NCBI GenBank assembly: GCA_033297075.1
Contig: MU858093.1
Span: forward strand, 162,861 to 226,860
Length of the DNA: 64,000 bases
Reading direction: 5' to 3'
From: Rhypophila decipiens
Lineage: Eukaryota > Ascomycota > Sordariomycetes > Sordariales > Naviculisporaceae
Shown: piece by piece, positions 12,034 through 23,415 of the stretch
How positions within the stretch are numbered: position 1 is the stretch's first letter
Layout of the letters: each line of letters opens with the position of its first letter
Program-made: the position numbers and the translations under genes
Notes under the pieces: model-generated
What the model was told of the DNA's origin: nothing
Database searches by the model: none
The model's input: only the letters and a program-made list of their open reading frames with translations

Positions 12034-12152
12034 ATTGATCGTGCCCGGAATTGAACCGACACCCTCCCCGAAGGAAGGGTGCTGCAGGCCGGAGGGGTAT
12101 AGAGGAATGACTTTAGTCGCGCTCAAGGCGCTGACCGTTGGGCTATACACCC
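12034..12152 (-). pseudogene. Degenerate tRNA-like sequence, anticodon not assignable
   Basis: Reading minus, an A box (TAGCCCAACGG, 12145-12135) and a B box (GGTTCAATTCC, 12057-12047) are present, but 77 nt apart, far more than in a simple tRNA. Between them lies an 8-bp stem with a UUCG loop (12080-12061) that could be a long variable arm. The T stem pairs 4 of 5, the D stem 3 of 4, and the acceptor only 5 of 7 with two wobbles. No anticodon loop with U33 can be placed. It is either a decayed nuclear tRNA with a long variable arm or intron, or a transferred mitochondrial tRNA. Boundaries are approximate. Confidence 0.35.
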
Positions 12153-13284
12153 AACTCATCTCTACTGTCGACATCCCCTCTCGGTTGGAGACACTGGCCG
12201 AAGCTTGTGCTTATATGGTGGTAGGTTTGGTCCGATGTCCGTATATGTTTGGAGATTGCATCCAAGCCGACCTTACCGCTCAGTACAAGCTTTCGGGATT
12301 TACACGAGTACACCTTGCCATACCTAGGGAAGTCTCGATGATCAGCAGTGTTTACTGCACAGGTAGTCTACACAAGACAATATCCACTTGTTCATTGAGA
12401 GACTCACCGTCATCATGAGACATCAGGTGCCCAGCACAGCGCCAAGGTGGTCTATCCTCTTGAGCATCATGATGTGGCTGAGCTATATTATTCAGCAAGA
12501 ACCGGTTTCAGAAACAACAGAGCTCTCTAGGTGCTTACAAATTCACTTAGACTTTGTCATTGCCACATGGAGGAGGCCCGGCCCGTAACATACACCTTAT
12601 CATGGAGTTCAATGATCTGCAGCGGACAGGTACTGGTACGCCATCCGGCACTGTCGACTGTGTCGCATGGTGAGTTACCATTCAGGGGGGAATCAGGGGC
12701 ACGGATAAACTTGCTTGTTTATGTATGTACACTGCTGTACCGCCAGCCTGGACGACGCCAAGATAATTAGATGGTTCGTCCTGTCGCAAACGCTCGTCCA
12801 CGATAGACCAGCCCAAGTCCTGCACCACTACACTACAACAGACAAACATGTCCAGGGAGGGTATCTACGGATACATTAGGATATATCGTTTCCGGAAAGA
12901 AAAAAAGAGAAGACAAAAAGTATAAGCCCCAAACACCACATGATTATGCCGAGTGTGCTCCCAAGGCTCCTCCCGCCCATGATCACCAAACCCGCAATCC
13001 TACCATACACTACACTACATCCAGTGCCGGAACCTTTTGAGGCACGCCAAGAAGACTTGACCACTCCTCCCTTACAAACCACGTTGTATTGTACACTAGA
13101 ACTATCCGTTGTATCATCTACGCTCTACCATTATGGCCATGGCTACAAACCATGAAGATGATGATCCGGGGGAAGAGAAACCATTGGCCAAGCGTGCAGT
13201 ACCGGTACATAAGGTACCTGTTTCATCGTTCGTCCTGTCTCCCGGTCGGTCGTTCGTTAATACTTACTTCCCTTACCTTCTCAT

Positions 13285-13313
13285 CACTCACTCACTCACT
13301 CACTCACTCACTC
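13285..13313. repeat. ACTC tetranucleotide microsatellite
   Basis: About seven uninterrupted copies of CACT/ACTC lie in intergenic DNA. No function is apparent. Confidence 0.9.
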
Positions 13314-14779
13314 AACACGCTCGCGAATTCCTTCCTTCCTTCTTATTACGATCTTGAAGAAACCAGACTTCCTTCATAGCCACTCAACAACTCCCCCCCC
13401 GGTCCTAATAGGTACTATAACACAACGTGGGATATCTATCTGTACTTTTGATGGTCGGTTAGATCCAAGCATCGGATGGGCGAAAATGTGGCTATGCTCA
13501 ACCAAGTTTCAGATGCGATATTATCATACTGATATCCGTCCCACTGCAGCATCAGCTTGGCAAAGGTATCATGATTATTTTCCAGTAATGGGACCATCAG
13601 TGAAGCCAGTACTGTTGATGAGTAGGTAGAGAGGGACTGGTATTGTGTTTTTGCTCGTCGAGTAAGAACCACCTTCACAATTCTCTTCTAAATCGTGTCA
13701 ACTCACTCACTTGATATAGAGGGCAGGCATACTATTCAATATCAGAGGTCAATCTTATATCTAGATAGCCAGTTCTGATATGTATGTATTCACTGCACCT
13801 CATGTTATGGGGCGTTGGTTGATAGGCAATGTATATGCAATGAATCAGCCAAGTCTGGTCACAGAAAGAACCTGATTGCACACCAAGGTGATAAAACATC
13901 TCTTGACCATTTTCCATTTTATGCCAAAGACAAACGCGCGGTGATAACTCATTGTAACCACTACACAGAGACGGATAGCCAAATTGATATATTCCCAAGG
14001 CAGCTAGCTAGCTAGGTAGCTATACATGTATGCAATAACCATGTATGTGGCGAGATCCAGGCTCGTACGAGCCAACAAGACAAATACATATAAAAAAATT
14101 ATAAAAAGGAGCGAAACCCCCAAACAAAAGGAAACAAGAGCAAGTAGCAAGAAATAGCAAGATCAGATCCCCAAGCAACGCCAGACCTCCAGCCCCCGCC
14201 CGACCAGCCGTTCGAACCCATCCAGACCCAGACCAGGCCCAACAAGTCAAACCAAACCAAACGCCTAAGGGATGACAAGTCCCGTCCGTTCCTTATTCCT
14301 CCCACCTATATTGAAAATGTAAAATGTCGTGGTCCCTCCTGTCCACCAACCACAGTGGAAACAAAGGGGGAAAATAAAGAAAAACAAAAAGGTAAACTTA
14401 ATACATGGTAACAAGTCTCTCAGTTGAAGCAGAGAGAGAGATCAGATCGAATCACCGCCCCCTTCAGACCCATCCTTGCTTCTTCACTCCAATCAATGTC
14501 CAGATAAAAACGACCGACTATGCAAATTTATTCACACAAGAAAAATATAATAAACAAAAAGACAAAAAGAGATAAATAGGGTATCGTGCCACATAGTATG
14601 GTGGTAAATCGGTAGTTCTCGGCGTTTAGCCAAGGGTAGTGAAATGTTGGAGTCCGTCCGTCTATGTCTTCCAATAAAGGGGTTCCAGAACCTGGCCGGG
14701 ATGTTTTGTGGTTCGCATGTTTTTGGTTGGTACCATTCTCAAGTCAATCTTCCCCCCTAGTTTTGTTTTCCAAGTCCCT

Positions 14780-17700
14780 TCACGGTGAGCTGGGCTCCTC
14801 GCACAGGGGACCGCCATCAAGAGTGCCAGCTGTGCCAGCTGAACTACTTGATCCCTCTCCCGCCGTTCTTGGCCGGTCCTTGATGAGGGCATCTTTCTCC
14901 TCCTCGCTGAGCCTCAGCCGCAACTTCTCGTCCAACATGCTGACCAGTCGCTCACTATACAGGTCTAGCATGCTGCTTATGACCGTCTCGCTGACCTGCT
15001 TTCCATCCTCGCTATCAGCGTTACCGCGACTCCTTCGGCTCCGGATGGCACGTTCTCCCAGCGCCGCAGCCGTGAGACGCAACTCGGCATCCAGTTCAGC
15101 CAAAAGATCGCTGTTGACTGAATCCGTGGATAAGAGCTTTTTTCGATATGTTCGTAATTGCCGGCATGTTTGTTCCGTCGCCATGTTGAGACTCCCATAA
15201 CCGTATCCGGTCCGGAGGTTGGATGAGCTCGACTTTTTACGTGCTGCTAAGGCCGAGGGTGGAGTCGCGTTCAGCACCGGGAGTGAAGGTCGTCTACACA
15301 TCCTCGACCGGCTTTTCGGGCTCTCCAGGGGAGGACTATCAGATCTACTACCTCCCCCGGATGAGGGCCGCCTGGACGGGGTGCCATCATGGACACTGCT
15401 GGGGCTGGTGTTCTTTTCGCTTATCGGGGCCCTTGTCGATGCTGCCGTAGCAAGGTGAAACTTGGAAGCGCGCCGCTGAACGGGGCGAGGAGGAGACCTG
15501 CGCCCTGCCGACGATGTTGGGCGCTGAAACTCGGCCAATTCAGCCTTGGACAACACGCGCCTCAGTGGCTGACGATTTGATGCCAGCGCTGACCCTTTGT
15601 CCGGGGACGGGTCGCGTTTCGTCGCACAAACCGTCGGGTTTTCGAGCTCGAGGGCCCATATCATGATTGTTCCATCTTCTCCCGCACTGATAACCTTCCT
15701 CCCGGGCCCTTCGCCCTCCAATAATACCACACCGTTGATGGCTTCTGTATGACCCCATTCGCGATCCATGAAGGCACCGGATTGTGCGTCGTACATGCGA
15801 ATAGACTTGTCTGTATTCGACAATCCCAATAGGAAACCGGCACTGCCGTTCGGGTTCAGCTCGCCAGGTGGAAACTGACCGTAGGTAAGCGACTCCAAGA
15901 CAACCGACTCGAGTCCCCATTCGTCATTGCATTTGAAAGAAGACATGGACTGCCCAGTTCCGACATCATATTGATACAAAGAGCGGTCGAGAAGTGATAC
16001 AAAGATGTACTTTTTATCGGGCGACACGACCATGGATGATGGGGAAGCTTTCAATGAGATGACTTTGGACTGGATGGCTGCCATGACATCGGGCTCTCCC
16101 TCTTTGGTCACCAGATCGTGAATTTGCAGAGTCCGGTCGAGGGAACATGTGATGATCTTGTCGTCCGAGGGAACGAGAACTTGCACCACCTTGGCACTGT
16201 GTTCCAATGTCTGGAAGAACTCGAACTCTCCCGTAGAAGACCTGCTAAAAAGCTGGGCCATGCGATCCCTGCCACAGGAAGCAATCAAGATTTTCGAGTC
16301 GTCCTCGTATATCGCAATATCCTGGATATCAGAGGCGTGCGCTTTGGTCTCCATCACGAGCTGCTTGGTTGCAGCATCCATAATGCGCAGGACACCAAGT
16401 TTGTCACCCGCAACGAACAGGTTCCCGTTCTTGGTGGCTTTCACCACCGCAAGCTGATTGACGAGGTCAAGTTCGTTGACCATGTCGGGCTGTTCGATCG
16501 GTATGTTGAGAGACGAGACGACTTTGCCGTCAGTGTCCCAGATGCGAACACATCCTGCGCCAGACCATGTAAAGAAGGACTCGACCTCGGAATCTGTGTT
16601 GACGAGTTTCTCTAGTCCGACAATGGGATCACCCGGGCCGGGAATTGGAATACGGCTGTCATCCTCCCGAGAACCTGCGGGGATGTGGTCGGGACCCCAG
16701 ATATCGATCGATCGTCTGGCGTCAATGGTAACTAGCTTCTCTGTGAGAAAGGACATGGCAATGAGGCCATCTCCTGATTCACAGTTGTGAATGATGGGAT
16801 TGGGGTTTCCGTCCAAGATGCCATCAATCCCCACAATAACAAACTGTCCATCTTTGCCCCCAATGTAGACATCCTCGTTTCTGCTGGATATGCAGCTGAT
16901 GGCAAAGCCGAGATCCAGCAACCTGACCAGTTTCATTTGCTTATTAGTGTCATCTAGCAAGCAAACACTGCCCGTTTCCGAGCAGATGACGGCCTTGTTT
17001 TCCCGGATCGAGACGGCGCAGCAGAACGTCGCGTCCAGCATGGAACCAAGTAGGATATTTCGGCCTGCTAATGGTTTTTGGGCCTGTTGGGGTGCTGGGA
17101 AAGACCCATCCCCGGGAAATCTCGACTTGGTAGGAGAGATGGCAGGGCCCTCGTCGGCCCTCCACACCTTTATGTGTCGAACGCCCATTGTGATAAGGTT
17201 GCTGCCCATCCACGCCATACCTTTGACGTGGGCGGTGCATCGGTTCTGCTGGAAAAGCTTGGTCGCTCCTGTGCGGGAATCAATCTTCCACAAATAGAGG
17301 AAGCCATCGTTGGCTGAACCGAGCGAGGCAAGATACTTTGTATCGGGGGACCACGAGACAGCCTTGACCCCAAAGGTATGCTCGCTTATCGACACCAGCG
17401 GAATGTCAGAGGAGACATCTTGTAGATTAAATATGAGAACTCTTGGTGCGTAGCCCGTTTCGCCCACAGCTAGAAATTTTCCATCCCGACTGAGGGCAAG
17501 GCATGTCGCAGCCTTGATTCGTTCACGGCTCGTCCATGTTCCTGATTTTTGGTTGGGCGAGTCGGTACCGTCCCAGGTAGCCCCGTACAAGGAGTCTCTC
17601 GGAGACGCGGCCGCGCGGTTTCTGCTGTCGTTTGCTTTTGGTGTAGCATTCGGTGTCGAGGTCAAATGGTTGACGGGCGATACGGTGAAGACGGGCACGG

Positions 17701-17965
17701 CCGACGGCCTCGCTCGATAGAATCGTTGCGAGTAATTCTCTCCCGCGACGTCCACTACCACGACAGCGCCCCCAGCGATGTATGCAAACGAAGAGTTGAC
17801 ACTGTCAAATCCGGTGGGTGAGCCACATGTAGCTCCGACCACGCGTCGGAGGGATAGGGAGGAATCGTAGGTTAATCGGGAGCGGATCGGAGACCGAGAA
17901 GGCCGGGTAAGAAAAGGCGAGTTGGAGGGCGTAAGCTTAAGTCGGTTTGAGGGAGTGGATGCCAT
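14780..17965 (-). CDS. Large WD40-repeat protein, MAPKBP1/WDR62-like
   Basis: This is an intronless 1061-aa protein. WD40 repeats occupy roughly residues 150-780. Examples are FGVKAVSWSPDTKYLASLG, GRDRMAQLF, DDKIITCSLDRTLQIHDL and EAINGVVLLEGEGPGRKVISAGEDGTIMIWAL, enough for two beta-propellers. The N-terminal 40 residues are basic and Ser/Thr/Pro-rich (SNRLKLTPSNSPFLTRPSRSP). The C-terminal 280 residues are Ser/Arg/Pro-rich with many SP sites, then a short helical segment (TCRQLRTYRKKLL to LRLRLSEEEKDALIKD). The order (long tandem propellers, disordered phospho-rich tail, coiled end) matches the MAPKBP1/WDR62 family, animal scaffold proteins for JNK signalling and spindle poles. The fungal function is not known to me, so a scaffold role is an inference. 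The start is the first ATG of the open frame. Confidence 0.88.
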   Translation of the reverse strand: MASTPSNRLKLTPSNSPFLTRPSRSPIRSRLTYDSSLSLRRVVGATCGSPTGFDSVNSSFAYIAGGAVVVVDVAGENYSQRFYRARPSAVPVFTVSPVNHLTSTPNATPKANDSRNRAAASPRDSLYGATWDGTDSPNQKSGTWTSRERIKAATCLALSRDGKFLAVGETGYAPRVLIFNLQDVSSDIPLVSISEHTFGVKAVSWSPDTKYLASLGSANDGFLYLWKIDSRTGATKLFQQNRCTAHVKGMAWMGSNLITMGVRHIKVWRADEGPAISPTKSRFPGDGSFPAPQQAQKPLAGRNILLGSMLDATFCCAVSIRENKAVICSETGSVCLLDDTNKQMKLVRLLDLGFAISCISSRNEDVYIGGKDGQFVIVGIDGILDGNPNPIIHNCESGDGLIAMSFLTEKLVTIDARRSIDIWGPDHIPAGSREDDSRIPIPGPGDPIVGLEKLVNTDSEVESFFTWSGAGCVRIWDTDGKVVSSLNIPIEQPDMVNELDLVNQLAVVKATKNGNLFVAGDKLGVLRIMDAATKQLVMETKAHASDIQDIAIYEDDSKILIASCGRDRMAQLFSRSSTGEFEFFQTLEHSAKVVQVLVPSDDKIITCSLDRTLQIHDLVTKEGEPDVMAAIQSKVISLKASPSSMVVSPDKKYIFVSLLDRSLYQYDVGTGQSMSSFKCNDEWGLESVVLESLTYGQFPPGELNPNGSAGFLLGLSNTDKSIRMYDAQSGAFMDREWGHTEAINGVVLLEGEGPGRKVISAGEDGTIMIWALELENPTVCATKRDPSPDKGSALASNRQPLRRVLSKAELAEFQRPTSSAGRRSPPRPVQRRASKFHLATAASTRAPISEKNTSPSSVHDGTPSRRPSSGGGSRSDSPPLESPKSRSRMCRRPSLPVLNATPPSALAARKKSSSSNLRTGYGYGSLNMATEQTCRQLRTYRKKLLSTDSVNSDLLAELDAELRLTAAALGERAIRSRRSRGNADSEDGKQVSETVISSMLDLYSERLVSMLDEKLRLRLSEEEKDALIKDRPRTAGEGSSSSAGTAGTLDGGPLCEEPSSP

Positions 17966-20157
17966 CTCTTCGCCATTGGCTGGAGGGCGCCGGTCTGCAA
18001 AAGGAGAAAAGCCCGGGGCGTCTTAGAAGAGACGAAAGGGCATTTGCATCTGGATCGGTAGCTTGATTATGATTAATGATTCAAGAAGAGCGGTTCGAGT
18101 CGAAGGTATTCGGTAGAGGAGGAGTCGAAGCAGGTAAAAAAAAAGATGGAAACGAGTGAGGGGCCGAGGGCGTGAGGGCGTGATGGCTTGTCGTCAAGTG
18201 TATGTGTAGTTGTCTCTGCTAGGCTGCGTCAAACGTGCGGATGACGGAGATATCGTGCTGAGTGGGGGGTTGAACGCTGCACGATGAGAGCATAAAGTTC
18301 AGCCAAAACTCAAAGCATTTTTTGCGGAGTATACACCATTCCGGCAAGCAAGCCTTACAGTGACATGAAATGAGGGAATAGAGCTTTATGACTAGTCAAT
18401 TGCCTTGACAATCCAGCATCGGCATCAATTAGGGTTGGGCGGAAGGCGGTGTCGGCAGCGTGGAGGGCATTTGTCCCGAAAGTGTGTGGTTTGCCCAACG
18501 CGAATGATGGGTATCAACAGTCCGACAAAAGGAGAGGCAAGTCGACAAGGCGTGAGGTTCGATTGAAAAAGAAAAAGGCTGGGTGTGGTTTTGCACATCG
18601 ATATGCAGCACACAGCTTGCAACGTTTTTCGCCGAAAGAAAGAGAGAGGAGGCACCACACCGTTGGAGGGAAGAAGCTTGGATCCCTCGAAAAGCGAGGT
18701 TGAAGGTCAACAAAGGTCAAGGGTTCGGGTACGTACCGGGTCGCTTCTTTGTTTGCGGTCAGGGGTATTGGTTGGTCGACCGGGGGAAGGGCCGCTGCAG
18801 AAATCACAGCCGAACACGCTCTTTGATCAGGATGCGGCACCTGCTTTGCATTCCCGGGTTTCTTTTGGTGGGTGTGGAGGCAGTTGTGCATGGGCCCTTT
18901 CCGGATCGGGTCTCCTGTCAGCTCGTCCCGCCAATCATCACCAAGCCCTAATCTGTGATGGAAAAAAGTTTAATCTTTTTTGGTTGACAGCCAACAGGGG
19001 AAAAGATCCGGAGGTTGCATCCTGACAAGGAGAGACGAGATCATGTACCGCCGGTAATCGGCTTAAAAATCATCAACATTCTCATTTTCTTTCATTTTTC
19101 TTGCCTTTTCATTTTGAATCAGGGAATCGAGTCGAGACAAAATTATAATAGGGTTCTCATGTTCCCCACGCCGTCGAAAATGAACAACGGCCCGGGGTAT
19201 GCAGCCGATAGGTTGTGTGTCACAGGGCCGCCGCTGTGCTGCAGGAGTTTCGTCACAAAAAACATCCTCCAAGTCACACCAGCCCCCCGGACCAGGCTTG
19301 CATAGAGCGAAATGAAAGCAGACCAGGGTTGAGATCTTCAGCCCGGCATCGACCCAGCCTTGTCATTCCCTGGATGACAAAAAGGAGACTGCAGCTTCTT
19401 TCGATATCATCACATCACGGTGCTATTATCTGGGAAAGTCATGCTTATTTCTGGTAAATTATACCCCGTATCTGGTACGCATGATGAAAATTTAAGAAAG
19501 CGGATGGCCGAGCTTTTTTTATACTGTCAGCGCGCCTTCATCCATTCCCCAGCCTTGGTAGGACCAAACGAATGGCGTATTGGAGATGGTCAACCACAGT
19601 CCACACAGACTCCGGGCGGACTTGTCAACGGTCCCAGCTGTTGGGGCTAGTCCCGCTGTCTGTCTCGTCAAGACTGCCGGGCGGGCTTGGACTCTTAGTT
19701 CACGAGGCAAATGAAGAGAGAAATCACCCGAGTTGGGAAATACGTCATCATTTCAAATTCATTATCGTGCTTCGTAAAAGGGCATTATCGTGGATATCTC
19801 TCCGCCATTTGCGCCACCAGCTGAGAACCAGAATTCTGTGCCACAGGAGAAGAATTATATGCCCTGAAATGAAACTGGCAAGACCCCATAAATATTGCCC
19901 ATATCTGTGGTCCCGGTAGAACAAGGCTAAGAGAAACGTAAGAGGTGACCTATTTCTCCTGAACGTTTTCCAGAAACGCATCAGAAAAGGTCCATTGCGA
20001 AACCACCACACCCAAGACACCTAATTGTTATAATCATAAACTCATTGAATAGTGATGGCTTAGAAGTACCGAACCGTCCATCCGTAACCGACGTGGAAAG
20101 GTGTACGACTTCGAATCAAGGTGTCAAAGTCCCAAAAAGGGTTGGGTCACCATTGCT
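17966..20157. other. Intergenic region upstream of the WD40 gene, no gene seen
   Basis: The first 400 nt is probably the promoter and 5' UTR of the WD40 gene, with a run of nine A near 18137. The rest holds only overlapping short ORFs on both strands without domain resemblance. Confidence 0.5.
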
Positions 20158-21400
20158 CTAAGCAATGGTTTTCCAACTGATGGGATCATGGCTATGCTGT
20201 GCTTCATGTTGGACAAATCCTTTCTGGTCGTTGGCTATGGCGCCCTCCTTGGTCATGGTGGCGGCAACCTTGATCTCATTGGCCAAAGTGGTGTTGATGC
20301 CAAACGAAATCCAGGCCAGCAAGCCATCCTCGATCCTGTCTCCCAGCTCGACGTACTGCATAACCGGATCACTTGTCGCCGCTCCCTGTTGGAAAGGACC
20401 ATCATCCTTGTTGAGCACGAGGGGCTGCTTGTTCACCTTGTACAAGGTGGTGTTTTCAACCTTGTAGATGAGGTCTTGGTCAAAGTAAACCTGTCCGATG
20501 TGAGAGGCAGTATCGTCAAGAATAGTGCCGTTGCTGCGCTCTTGGGCGTGCGGATGAACTATGACATGGATATGAGTCGTGCGTGGGTAATAGGGACCTG
20601 GGAAGACTGTCTTGAAGTTGACAACTCCATCCGCGTCGGTCTTCTGGAAGCCCCGTAACCAGGTGGTGCGGTCCCCCTTCGTAATCCCCGAGTACACCCC
20701 GAGAATGTTGCTGTCTGTGGAGGAGGATGTTAGCCAGGGCCATCCATTTGTTGGTTAGAAGAGCGGTGACCCTACGGTAAATCTCGACAAAGACATTCGG
20801 AACGGGGTCACATGTCTCAATGTCGTGGACCTGAACGTCTACGGCGAGGCCGATACCTGGCAGGTGCTCGCGGATATCCTTGCGGACATACTCCCCAGCA
20901 ACATCTTGACTGGTTAGCATCACTCCTTTCCGAAGTTCTCGATGCCATCACTGTGGAAGGAGAGCCTCACAGAAGGGTCCCTCGGTGACCTCTGGGCTCA
21001 AGACACACGAGCTGTTGGAGCCGAAGATGACCTCATACGGTGTCTCGAGATCGTAATCCTTGTCTGAATGGTGAGACTTGCGCAGAACGCTACCCAAATC
21101 GCGACCTTTATGGTGTTAGCCGATTTGTATTCGTCCCGGTACAACCGAAATAAGGGAAAGAATACTATTCAGCTCGCCCGACTTCATGAGCAACTCGGTC
21201 ACCAGCTCAGTACGACGAGCGATCGCGCGAGCCTCCAGACCGCGAGCCTTGATCTTCTCAGCACAGTGGCTGAGATCCGTACGGGCCATGCGACTAAGCA
21301 TGGCACGATGCTGTGCCAGTTCAGCCTGGATGTCACCACCTGGGTGAGCGCAGACGAGGGCGGCGGCGAGAGCGCCGGCGACGATGACGGCGAGCTTCAT
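20158..21400 (-). CDS. Secreted intradiol ring-cleavage dioxygenase
   Basis: This extracellular non-haem Fe(III) dioxygenase family cleaves catechol-type aromatics between the two hydroxyls and is linked to lignin-derived phenolics. Exons on minus are 21400-21166, 21105-20971, 20904-20776 and 20714-20158, giving 351 aa in frame. Donors are GTATTC, GTGAGG and GTAGGG; acceptors AAAG, TCAAG and CACAG; GCTAAC branch motifs occur in all three. MKLAVIVAGALAAALVCA is a signal peptide. The core reads SCVLSPEVTEGPF, then FYVAGEYVRKDI, FVEIYH and GVYSGI. FPGPYYPRTTHIHV carries the putative iron ligands: Tyr124, one Tyr at 208/209, His214 and His216. The splice model is supported because each join restores family sequence. 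Donor 1 (GTATTC) is the weakest. The substrate is not predictable. Confidence 0.88.
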
Positions 21401-22089
21401 ATTGGCTAGCGCCGATGATGAGTTGGGTAAATATGAAAGAAAGTATGATCGGAAGTCACTGTGACAAGTGTTGGCGCGTGTAAGTTGGTACTGATGATGG
21501 CGAGAAAGCAGAAAGGATAGAGGCAGCGACGTCCGTTAAATACTTCTGAAGGCCGAAACCGGCGAGGACGTTGAGGGGCACCTTCCAAAGGTCTGTTGAA
21601 CCAGTTGCTCCTGCTGATTTTGGATGAGAAACGTTGTCAGCTGCGGTGGGAAGGAACCGGAACACTCCGCCACCGGTAATCAACGGCGCAGGATACCCCC
21701 GTGAGGAGTGCCTTCCCTTCGAGTCCGTTAATCGTATGTTACTCAAAAGAGGCGCCTGATCCTTTGACACACCCTGACAGCCCATGTGGTTGACCGGTGA
21801 AATGGTGTGTCTGAGATGAAGAAGTCCCCTCGATGCTCTTGAAGCAGAACCCCTTCTCGATAGTTCGTTATAAGAAATTGAAGTTATGAACCAAGAAACC
21901 TTTAACCGTAGATACCCAGTAAAAATAGCCCGTGTAGTGTGATATATATTCTATTTCTTATTAATAAGTCATATGTTTACAAATATTCACAAGCAAATAA
22001 AAGTACAAGATGGAGAACGAAAGCGGAGAATCAAATGGTCAATGACCATGTCAACGAACCACGAGAGGAGGCAAGAACCACAGCAAGCC
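21401..22089. promoter_or_regulatory. Upstream region of the dioxygenase gene
   Basis: These 689 nt lie between the dioxygenase start and the stop of rrg9, so they must hold the dioxygenase promoter and the rrg9 3' UTR. The stretch 21880-22020 is AT-rich. A 109-codon minus ORF here (21456-21785) has no family features. Confidence 0.4.
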
Positions 22090-23415
22090 TTAAAAGAAGC
22101 CCTTCATCAAACCATCAGAAGCCTCGCGAAGCAGCTTCCTCTCCCTGGCCATCGTGTTCCTCCGCTGCTGCCGCTTGGCAATCCATTCCTTCCTCGCCCC
22201 GGCCTCCACGGCACCTTCATCCCCATCCGGCCTCGACTCGTACGACTCACGCACCGCCCGCACAGATCGGCGGTGTTGCGGGTGGGTAGCACCACGGCGC
22301 TCGTTGAACCTGGGATCCCGCACGATTCCCTCGGCGCGCCACTTGCGAGGCGGCTTCTTGCCCATCTCGGCGTAGCGCGTCCAGACGGATTTTCCGCGCT
22401 TGAACCATCTCTCCTGGCGCTTGACGTCGATATCGGGCGTCTCGTCCTTCTCCTCCCACTTGCTCTTGAGGATGCGGCGGATGGCCTCGGGGGACATTTC
22501 GAACTTTTGCGCCAGCACCTCGGTCGTATAAGTGTCTGGGAACTGCCTGTGGAGGGCACGGATGCCGGCCATGGCGTCGGGGGACATCTTCTTCATCGGC
22601 TTCCAGCCGTCGGGGAACTTTTCCTTGAGGATCTTCTTTTGGATCTGCCAGGGCTGCAGATTCTTCAGACGCTCCTCCTCTTCTTGCTTCTTTCGTTCTT
22701 CTTCCTTTTTCTTCTTTTCTATTTCCCACGGCTTTAGTTTTTTTTCCTTGCTCTCTGCTTGCTGGTCCTCTGAGGCCTTGTCGACCTTTTTCTGTTTGCC
22801 GGTTCTCGCCTTTTTCCTTTCTCTCCTTGTCCGCTTCTGTGACTGGCCCTCTTCTTCCTTCACTTCGGCGGCCTCTGTCGATTCCGGGCCATCTGTCGCA
22901 TCTGTCGTGTCCGTTGCTGGGTTCGTGACCTTCATGAACTCCTTCTTCTTCCCCGGGCTTCCTTTGAATTTCGCGGCCTTCGCTTCGGCCTCGGCTCTCC
23001 GTTCAACTCTTGCCTTGTATTTGGCCTCCTCCTCCACTTGTTTTAACTTTTCCTTCTCTGCTTGTCTCCTAATCTTTCGAAGCTTCCTTGCAGGAATACT
23101 AGACTCGTTATCTAGGCTTTGGATACTGTCATTGTTGATTTCTGATGTCGTTGAAGATGTGGCAGTGGCAACTGCGGCCTCGGCGTTGGGCCTTGCAGCC
23201 GTCATGTGGAGCGACCGAGACTGCTGGAGACTCCTAAAAGCGCCCGTTGTGCGTTGGCCTTCGAGCCCGGCAAGGAGAGATGAGGTTGTCGCTGTTGAGA
23301 GGCATTGGGTTCGTGCCGCCTGCCTCGCCAACGCAAAGTCCGCGGGCACTTGTATTGACGTGACATTCCGTACGAAGAGCCGCAGCGCAGCTGTGCGACA
23401 AGAGCAGTTCATCAT
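22090..23415 (-). CDS. RRG9: Rrg9/neugrin-like mitochondrial protein
   Basis: This is a 441-aa neugrin-family protein, named in yeast for a requirement in respiratory growth and mitochondrial genome maintenance. The start is the first true ATG of the open frame, MMNCSCRTAALRLFVRNV, an amphipathic Arg-rich mitochondrial presequence; upstream codons in frame have no ATG. A long charged Lys/Glu region (about residues 95-260) is predicted coiled or disordered. The conserved domain follows: LQPWQIQKKILKEKF, then MSPDAMAGIRALHRQFPD, YTTEVLAQKFEMSPEAIRRILKSKW (a helix-turn-helix-like core) and the Trp-rich tail RQERWFKRGKSVWTRYAEMGKK. Yeast Rrg9 is shorter, and the extra length is the charged linker. 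The molecular activity is not established. Confidence 0.9.
   Translation of the reverse strand: MMNCSCRTAALRLFVRNVTSIQVPADFALARQAARTQCLSTATTSSLLAGLEGQRTTGAFRSLQQSRSLHMTAARPNAEAAVATATSSTTSEINNDSIQSLDNESSIPARKLRKIRRQAEKEKLKQVEEEAKYKARVERRAEAEAKAAKFKGSPGKKKEFMKVTNPATDTTDATDGPESTEAAEVKEEEGQSQKRTRRERKKARTGKQKKVDKASEDQQAESKEKKLKPWEIEKKKKEEERKKQEEEERLKNLQPWQIQKKILKEKFPDGWKPMKKMSPDAMAGIRALHRQFPDTYTTEVLAQKFEMSPEAIRRILKSKWEEKDETPDIDVKRQERWFKRGKSVWTRYAEMGKKPPRKWRAEGIVRDPRFNERRGATHPQHRRSVRAVRESYESRPDGDEGAVEAGARKEWIAKRQQRRNTMARERKLLREASDGLMKGFF

Larger units (their letters stand above)
9369..14779. other. Large gene-poor region (5.4 kb)
   Basis: No ORF here has a recognisable domain, and none can be extended by plausible splicing into a known protein. 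The right-hand 700 nt is A-rich and probably 3' UTR or terminator sequence of the WD40 gene. Notable contents, listed separately, are a structured tRNA-like patch near 12 kb and an ACTC microsatellite at 13.3 kb. A non-coding transcript is possible but cannot be shown from sequence. Confidence 0.5.
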
